Shown here piece after piece: positions 58,756-64,000 of a DNA stretch of 64,000 nt. The notes beneath the pieces were generated by a model. That model had not been told where the DNA came from. It did not search any database and saw only the letters and a list, made by a program, of their open reading frames with translations. How positions within the stretch are numbered: position 1 is the stretch's first letter; each line of letters starts with the position of its first letter. The translations under genes were made by a program, and so were the position numbers. Origin of the DNA: Clostridia bacterium (GTDB taxonomy: Bacteria > Bacillota_A > Clostridia > Oscillospirales > CAG-272); contig JAFVXC010000030.1 in the NCBI GenBank assembly GCA_017501345.1, positions 44,556 to 108,555 on the forward strand, read 5' to 3'.

Positions 58756-59778
58756 ATGAAAAGAATCGTAACCTTCGGAGAAATTATGCTCCGACTTGCA
58801 CCCAACGGTTATTACCGTTTCTTCCAGAATGATCAGATGCAGGCTACCTTTGGCGGCGGCGAAGCAAACGTTGCTGTCAGCCTTGCAAACTACGGTATGG
58901 ACAGCGTTTACGTCACGAAGCTCCCGAAGCACGCGATCGGTCAGGCGGCAGTCGATTCGCTCCGTTATTTCGGCGTTGACACCACGAAGATCGTACGCGG
59001 CGGTGATCGCGTCGGTATCTATTACCTCGAAAAGGGTGCATCGCAGAGAGGCTCTGTTTGTATTTACGACCGTGCACATTCCGCGATCGCAGAGGCAGCT
59101 CCCGCAGATTTTGATTGGGATGCGATCTTTGAGGGTGCCGATTGGTTCCACTTTACCGGCATCACGCCCGCTCTCGGCGGAAATATGGTCGAGATCTGTA
59201 AGGCAGCTTGCGTCGCGGCTAAGGCACACGGCGTCAAGATCTCCTGCGACCTCAACTACCGCGGTAAGCTTTGGACGAGAGCCGAGGCAAGAGAGGCTAT
59301 GACCGAGCTTTGTAAGTATGTTGACGTCTGCATCTCGAACGAGGAGGACGCAAAGGACGTCTTCGGCATCGAGGCAGAGGGAACCGATATCTACGGCGGC
59401 AAGCTCAACCACGAGGGCTATAAGTCGGTCGCAAAGCAGCTTATGGACAAGTTTGGCTTTGAAAAGGTTGCAATCACGCTCCGCACCTCGATCTCTGCGA
59501 ACGATAACGATTGGGCGGCTATGCTGTACGACGGCGAGAATTACTGCTTCTCGAAGACCTATCACCTCCACATCGTCGACCGTGTCGGCGGCGGTGACTC
59601 CTTCGGCGCAGGACTGATCTATTCGCTCCTTTCGGGCAAGTGTACGCAGGATGCGATCGAGTTCGCAGTTGCGGCATCCGCACTGAAGCATTCGGTCGAA
59701 GGTGACTTCAACCGCGTTTCGGTCTCCGAGGTCGAGAAGCTCTCGGGCGGCGACGGAAGCGGTCGTGTACAGAGATAA
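58756..59778 (+). CDS. kdgK: 2-keto-3-deoxygluconate kinase
   Basis: 340 residues, PfkB family. FGGGEANVAVSLA (32-44) and GGGDSFGAGL with base Asp281 are present, and NYRGKLW matches KDG kinases. Makes KDPG for Eda. Ends 30 bases before a terminator. Confidence 0.93.
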   Translation: MKRIVTFGEIMLRLAPNGYYRFFQNDQMQATFGGGEANVAVSLANYGMDSVYVTKLPKHAIGQAAVDSLRYFGVDTTKIVRGGDRVGIYYLEKGASQRGSVCIYDRAHSAIAEAAPADFDWDAIFEGADWFHFTGITPALGGNMVEICKAACVAAKAHGVKISCDLNYRGKLWTRAEAREAMTELCKYVDVCISNEEDAKDVFGIEAEGTDIYGGKLNHEGYKSVAKQLMDKFGFEKVAITLRTSISANDNDWAAMLYDGENYCFSKTYHLHIVDRVGGGDSFGAGLIYSLLSGKCTQDAIEFAVAASALKHSVEGDFNRVSVSEVEKLSGGDGSGRVQR

Positions 59779-59808
59779 GGCTGTATAAAATAATATCATA
59801 AAGAACGG

Positions 59809-59841
59809 GCTCGGCGCTTATGGCGTCGGGCGCGTTTTTTT
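59809..59841 (+). terminator. Terminator after kdgK
   Basis: GCTCGGCGC (59809-59817) pairs with GCGTCGGGC (59823-59831) using two G-U pairs, then TTTTTTT (59835-59841). Confidence 0.85.
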
Positions 59842-59895
59842 ACTCAAAAGAGCCTTGGTTTGATCGAATCGTGTTAAAAAATGTTGGATGTGTGC

Positions 59896-59924
59896 TTTAA
59901 AAAAGTGATTTGATATGTTATAAT
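59896..59924 (+). promoter_or_regulatory. Promoter of the large secreted SGNH protein
   Basis: TTTAAA (59896-59901), 17 bases, TATAAT (59919-59924). A 105-base AT-rich leader follows. Confidence 0.75.
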
Positions 59925-60034
59925 TATTTTGGAATAATTAAGATAATACATAGTTTTTTTGGCAAAACGGAACAAATCTCGCTGAAATTGTGGAAAGTGA
60001 TTGTAATAATTTTTATAAAATAAAGGAGGCCATT

Positions 60035-63000
60035 ATGAAAAATGTTAAAAAGTTGATATCCTTGCTTCTGATCTGTATAATGCTCTTGCCGAGCGTTATT
60101 CTGCCGATAAACGCGGCGGAAAACACGGAGAGTGTGAGCGAGGATACGGAAGCATTTTCGTTCGAAAATCTTTACGAGACGGTCGGAGGGATCGTTTCGA
60201 CCTTCGGAAGCAACGGAAAATCCGTAAGTGCGAGCGCTGCTAACGTAAGCTACTTCAGCTCAACGAATGCGATTGCTGTAAATCCCGGTGACAAGATCAC
60301 CTTTGGTCCGTTCCCCGAAAAGCTTTATGATTATTCTGTATATACGTACAGTGATGAGAAATCCGGTACGTTTGCGGCGAGATACAGAATATATAGCGAA
60401 AGCATTGATGCAAAGGTAACTGGAACGATTTTTAACAACTTGAAGATCTACACCTATACGGCTCCTGACGATGGGAGTGTAAAATCGATTCGCTTGTCGT
60501 TTCCTCAATTTCTTTCGGAGAATTTCCTGATAACGCGCAATTACGCCTTCACTGCTGAGGAGTACTTTGGCTATATGAAAAAGGTCCAGGGGGTTGACGT
60601 GAGCTTCCTCCCCGAGCTTACCACTATGGACGATCCGAGAGCCACCCTCGAAAATGCAAATATTTTTAAGGATCCCGACGATGGCCTTTCGGAAAATGGT
60701 GAGGCAAAGGCAAATGAAAACTACTGCTACTGTACGTATACGGATGTTACGGAAGGTGAAATGTTTTATTTCATTGCAAAAACTGATTTTCCGAATAAGG
60801 GCAGACTCGTCGACGTCGTTTATCCGAATGGTGACGGAACCACGAATAAGGTCCACAAGGCAGAGAATCTGATCCTTTGCGAGAGCTTGGGGAACGGAAG
60901 AGGGATTTTTGCTTATAAGGTGGCTAAGAATGTAGCGAATATAGCCATTTTATTGGACAAAACGGCAATCGATCCCTCCGAGATGCTCGTAACGAGAAAC
61001 CTGCGTTTTAACGGTGCAATGTACCGTAAATATCTCGGAATCGAAATTACGGAGCAAGAGAATCTGTTCGATCCTGACAAGCTGAACCACGGCTTCCCGA
61101 GTTCTACCTATGGTAACTTCAATGCCAGTGTTTCAAACGCCGATTGGTTTACGACCGATCCCATCACGGTTACCCCCGGTTCTACAATTACGATCGGTCC
61201 TATTTTCTACGATGTCAGAAATTACTTGTCTGTTGGTTACGATGAGACCGATGCCTATAAATCGGCAAGCAAGATCGGGCTTGATAATGCAGATCTGATG
61301 AGTGAGATTGATACGATTCTCGGCAGAGCAAGGATCTACTCCTATAAAGTGCCCGATAATATCGTAAAGCTCCGCATTGCGGTGCCCTCGATTTTTGCTG
61401 AGTGCACGCTGATCACGGAAAACGTGGGATTCTCTGCCAATGAATATTTTGCTTATATGGAAAGCAAGGGGATCAACGTAGATTTTTTGAAGCCCACGAC
61501 GGCGAGCGCGGCTGATGCCACGAATTATTTTGACAAAAATGACGGGAAGGAAACCATCAAGTATCCATATACTGCAAATGAGGACGGACTCGATGCGTCG
61601 CTCCAAACGGGTGCAGTGGATCGTGACCGTACCCGCGTTTGGAACGTCGGAAGCGGCGAAGGAGACCTGAAGGTCGGTGACATCATTTATGCTGTGGCGC
61701 TTTCATACGAGGAGCGATCAACCAATTTCTTTAACGTATGGTATGGTGATGATGAGAACTATCCCTACGGTTATGTTACCCTAAATCAAGGAAAAAGTGG
61801 AAATGCAACAGCCCTTTTCCTTGAGGATATCGGCAGGGGCTTCGGTATTTATGCGGTGCGCGTTCCTGAGGGCGCTACGAAGGTAGCCGTGACTCTCGGA
61901 GCAGGTAACTATTATGACGGCATATCCTTTATGACAGTCAACGAGCCCTTTTCGGGTGAGTCGTACATAGAGCTGTTTGATATTGATCTCACCGAGGATT
62001 CCTGTGACGAGAAGAGTCCCCTCAATGGACTTTCCGGTCTTTTCATCGGTGACTCGATCTCCAACGGCTCGAACGACTCCAAGAGCTACCTCGACGATCC
62101 CGATGATTGGAGAGGCTGGGCAGGCGGAATCGGTGCTGCAACCGGTTTAATCTCTACGAACAAATCAAACTCCGGTGCAAAGATCAGTTATTCCGGTGAG
62201 CTCGAAAGTGCGGATGGAGACTGGATCTGGAAGCAACAGGACCGTGTGAAGGATCAGCGGTTTGACATTGTTGTGATGCAGGGCGGTGTAAACGACGCAG
62301 GGTCAACGGGCGAGCTTGGTGAGATCCTTCCCGTGGACACGTCGATCGATGCGCTTCTGGCGGCAGAGATCAGGGGCACTTACCTCGGCGGTCTCCAGCT
62401 GCTGTTTGCAAGTGCGAAGGCAAATTGGCAGGATGCAACGCTATTTTTCATCGCAAACTACAAACTCTCGGGTAATAAAGCGACATCCGGACAGCGCGAG
62501 CATCTCGGTGAATGGTTTAAGCAGGCAGAGATTTTGTGCGAAATGTACGGCGTACACTTCATCGATCTTTATAACAATGAAGAGCTAAAGACCGCGCTCG
62601 ACATCGAGAGTGATTCCCGTATCTACATTCACGATGGAACACATCCGAATAAGCCCGGCTACGACATCATCACGCCTTACATTCAGAGAGAGATCGAAAA
62701 GGTAATGTGTGACGAATCGACGCACGAGTTTACGATCAACGATAACTCGGCGACCGACCACTGGACCGTCTGCCGTTACTGCGGTGCGGAGAACGGAAGA
62801 GACGCACACATTTACGACAATAATTGTGACACGACCTGTAATCTCGAAAGCTGCGGCTACGTGAGAACGGTAGAGCCGCACGATTTCAGCGTCGTTGACA
62901 AGAACGGTGAGCAGCACTGGAAGAAGTGTGCGCTTTGCGGAACGGCGGACGAAAGCACGAAGGTGGATCACGTTTACGACAACGCTTGCGACACGATCTG

Positions 63001-64000
63001 TAACGATGAGACCTGCGGATACGAGCGTGAGATCACGCACGACTTCAGCGCGTTCGACCGTAACGGTGAGCAACACTGGAAGAAGTGTGCGCTTTGCGGA
63101 ACGGCGGACGAAAGCACGAAGGCGGATCACGTTTATGATAACGCTTGCGACACGATCTGTAACGATGAGACCTGCGGATACGAGCGTGAGATTACGCACG
63201 ACTTCAGCGTGACCGATCATAACGACGTTCAGCACTGGAAGAAGTGCTCGGTCTGCGGATTGGAGCAGGAGGGATCGCGAGCCTCTCACATCTACGACGG
63301 TGCAGGGGATTCGGAGTGTGACTGCGGCTACTCGTCGACGTGCTCCTCGCACGAATTTACCGTTGTTGACAACGACGGCACACACCATTGGCTCGAGTGC
63401 TCGATCTGCGGCGTTCGCAATGAGAGCTCGGTTGCCGAACACAACTACTCGATGAACAAAACGGATGAAACCAAGCACTGGAGGATTTGCTCCTTCTGTC
63501 TCCTCGTTGAGGAGGGCTCGGCTGAGAACCACGTTTACGAGTCCGTCTGCGATCCGACCTGTGATTGTGGAAATACGAGAACGATCGTACACGATTACTG
63601 TGTCAAGGGAAGCGATGCGACGCATCACTGGGAGGCGTGCCTGCTTTGCGGCGCGGTCGACGAGACTGCAAAGGAAGCGCACACGTTCGGCGAATGGGTC
63701 GTAACGGGAGACACCCGCACGAGAAGCTGCGCTTGCGGCTACTCGGAAAGCGAGAAGATCCCCGTGGTCACGCCGCCTGATGACACGACGGATGTTCCCG
63801 GCAGTGACACGCCCGTTGATCCGGGTGACGACACGACCGCTCCCGACGGCGACGATACAACTGCCGATCTCGGCGACGACACGACCGAGCCTGATGATGA
63901 CGATACCACCGCAGACGTCGTAACCGACGGCGATGGCACCGATGCAGATACCGACGATGAGGATTCGGGCTGTGGCTCGGTCATCGGCGGAGCTACGGCA
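60035..64000 (+). CDS. Very large secreted SGNH-esterase surface protein, 3' truncated
   Basis: The frame is open from ATG 60035 (GGAGG upstream) to the last base, 1322 codons without a stop. Signal peptide about 1-29. Residues 44-650 hold an A-B-A-B arrangement: A units near 44-190 and 342-490 (ENLF/Y..., ITxGP, xxxEEYFxYM), B units after each. An SGNH domain spans about 665-885: GDS Ser674, GGVND Asn753, DGTH Asp867/His870. Residues about 897-1242 are seven or so Cys-rich repeats (HxWxxCxxCG, CDxxC). Then an Asp/Thr linker and the start of a Gly-Cys1313-Gly-Ser tail. Probably a cell-surface carbohydrate or polymer esterase. Confidence 0.88.
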   Translation, partial: MKNVKKLISLLLICIMLLPSVILPINAAENTESVSEDTEAFSFENLYETVGGIVSTFGSNGKSVSASAANVSYFSSTNAIAVNPGDKITFGPFPEKLYDYSVYTYSDEKSGTFAARYRIYSESIDAKVTGTIFNNLKIYTYTAPDDGSVKSIRLSFPQFLSENFLITRNYAFTAEEYFGYMKKVQGVDVSFLPELTTMDDPRATLENANIFKDPDDGLSENGEAKANENYCYCTYTDVTEGEMFYFIAKTDFPNKGRLVDVVYPNGDGTTNKVHKAENLILCESLGNGRGIFAYKVAKNVANIAILLDKTAIDPSEMLVTRNLRFNGAMYRKYLGIEITEQENLFDPDKLNHGFPSSTYGNFNASVSNADWFTTDPITVTPGSTITIGPIFYDVRNYLSVGYDETDAYKSASKIGLDNADLMSEIDTILGRARIYSYKVPDNIVKLRIAVPSIFAECTLITENVGFSANEYFAYMESKGINVDFLKPTTASAADATNYFDKNDGKETIKYPYTANEDGLDASLQTGAVDRDRTRVWNVGSGEGDLKVGDIIYAVALSYEERSTNFFNVWYGDDENYPYGYVTLNQGKSGNATALFLEDIGRGFGIYAVRVPEGATKVAVTLGAGNYYDGISFMTVNEPFSGESYIELFDIDLTEDSCDEKSPLNGLSGLFIGDSISNGSNDSKSYLDDPDDWRGWAGGIGAATGLISTNKSNSGAKISYSGELESADGDWIWKQQDRVKDQRFDIVVMQGGVNDAGSTGELGEILPVDTSIDALLAAEIRGTYLGGLQLLFASAKANWQDATLFFIANYKLSGNKATSGQREHLGEWFKQAEILCEMYGVHFIDLYNNEELKTALDIESDSRIYIHDGTHPNKPGYDIITPYIQREIEKVMCDESTHEFTINDNSATDHWTVCRYCGAENGRDAHIYDNNCDTTCNLESCGYVRTVEPHDFSVVDKNGEQHWKKCALCGTADESTKVDHVYDNACDTICNDETCGYEREITHDFSAFDRNGEQHWKKCALCGTADESTKADHVYDNACDTICNDETCGYEREITHDFSVTDHNDVQHWKKCSVCGLEQEGSRASHIYDGAGDSECDCGYSSTCSSHEFTVVDNDGTHHWLECSICGVRNESSVAEHNYSMNKTDETKHWRICSFCLLVEEGSAENHVYESVCDPTCDCGNTRTIVHDYCVKGSDATHHWEACLLCGAVDETAKEAHTFGEWVVTGDTRTRSCACGYSESEKIPVVTPPDDTTDVPGSDTPVDPGDDTTAPDGDDTTADLGDDTTEPDDDDTTADVVTDGDGTDADTDDEDSGCGSVIGGATA
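62879..63355 (+). repeat. 159-base tandem repeats coding for Cys-rich modules
   Basis: Units of 53 codons begin at 62879, 63038 and 63197, each starting CACGAyTTCAGCG. The first two are nearly identical in DNA over their length; the third diverges after about 20 codons. Each unit codes HDFS...HWKKCALCG...HVYDNACDTICNDETCGYER. Confidence 0.9.

Noticed and set aside
57973..59799. 608-codon frame antisense to eda and kdgK
   Set aside because: Shadow frame; eda and kdgK have intact catalytic motifs, ribosome sites and a promoter.
62879..63355. CRISPR array or minisatellite
   Set aside because: The repeats are in frame, 159 bases long without spacers, and code for Cys-rich modules.

Overview
The window looks like a chromosomal segment of a gut-type clostridium (Bacillota, Clostridia). 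The evidence is Gram-positive gene content (electron-transfer pyrK/pyrD, rubrerythrin, nrdR, DUF1846, a non-adenylylatable type glutamine synthetase), strong GGAGG-type ribosome sites, lipoproteins and BspA-like repeats, and near-consensus promoters with a uniform 17-base spacer. The genus cannot be fixed from the sequence alone. No phage, transposase, CRISPR array or rRNA operon is present.

Layout. 1-801: end of a cell-wall polymerase (SEDS) gene. 865-10560: a pyrimidine operon pyrC-carB-pyrK-pyrD-pyrF-DUF4177-pyrE-pyrB-lipoprotein. It lacks carA, and its PyrB carries the zinc domain of PyrI as a C-terminal fusion. 10565-16900: GH43 glycosidase, tyrS, 1-phosphofructokinase, an RlmL-like methyltransferase with a long basic tail, rsmA. 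16921-20592: an apparently inactive VanY homologue, pnp, rpsO. 21007-27361: ftsK, an SGNH hydrolase, nrdR, two lipoproteins. 27430-29680: TraX-family protein and a GH13 enzyme. 29836-32925: a three-gene glycerol-3-phosphate dehydrogenase-like operon. 33237-39152: a five-gene operon with two D-serine/D-threonine-type deaminases, a nitrilase-phosphodiesterase fusion and two esterase-type hydrolases. 39381-42682: epimerase/AraC divergon and glnA. 42802-45075: transglutaminase-like surface protein, a glycosidase remnant, a tRNA-derived repeat and two tRNA genes. 45391-51160: hydrolase, AraC regulator, citrate synthase, rubrerythrin, DUF1846. 51299-59778: a hexuronate operon (AraC, two TIM-barrel proteins, two Gfo/Idh/MocA proteins, uxuA, uxuB, eda, kdgK). 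60035-64000: a very large secreted SGNH-domain protein that runs off the window.

How parts fit. The pyr operon makes UMP. The uronate operon converts fructuronate/mannonate through KDG and KDPG to pyruvate and glyceraldehyde 3-phosphate, with extra oxidoreductase/isomerase pairs that may release the uronate from conjugates. The 33-39 kb operon could strip amide, ester and phosphodiester bonds from a D-amino-acid-containing compound. Its predicted glycerol-3-phosphate product could be oxidised by the neighbouring 29.8-32.9 kb operon; this is the best candidate here for an undescribed pathway. Two surface proteins (ending at 42802 and beyond 64000) share a Gly-Cys-Ser type C-terminal tail that may be an uncharacterised anchoring signal.
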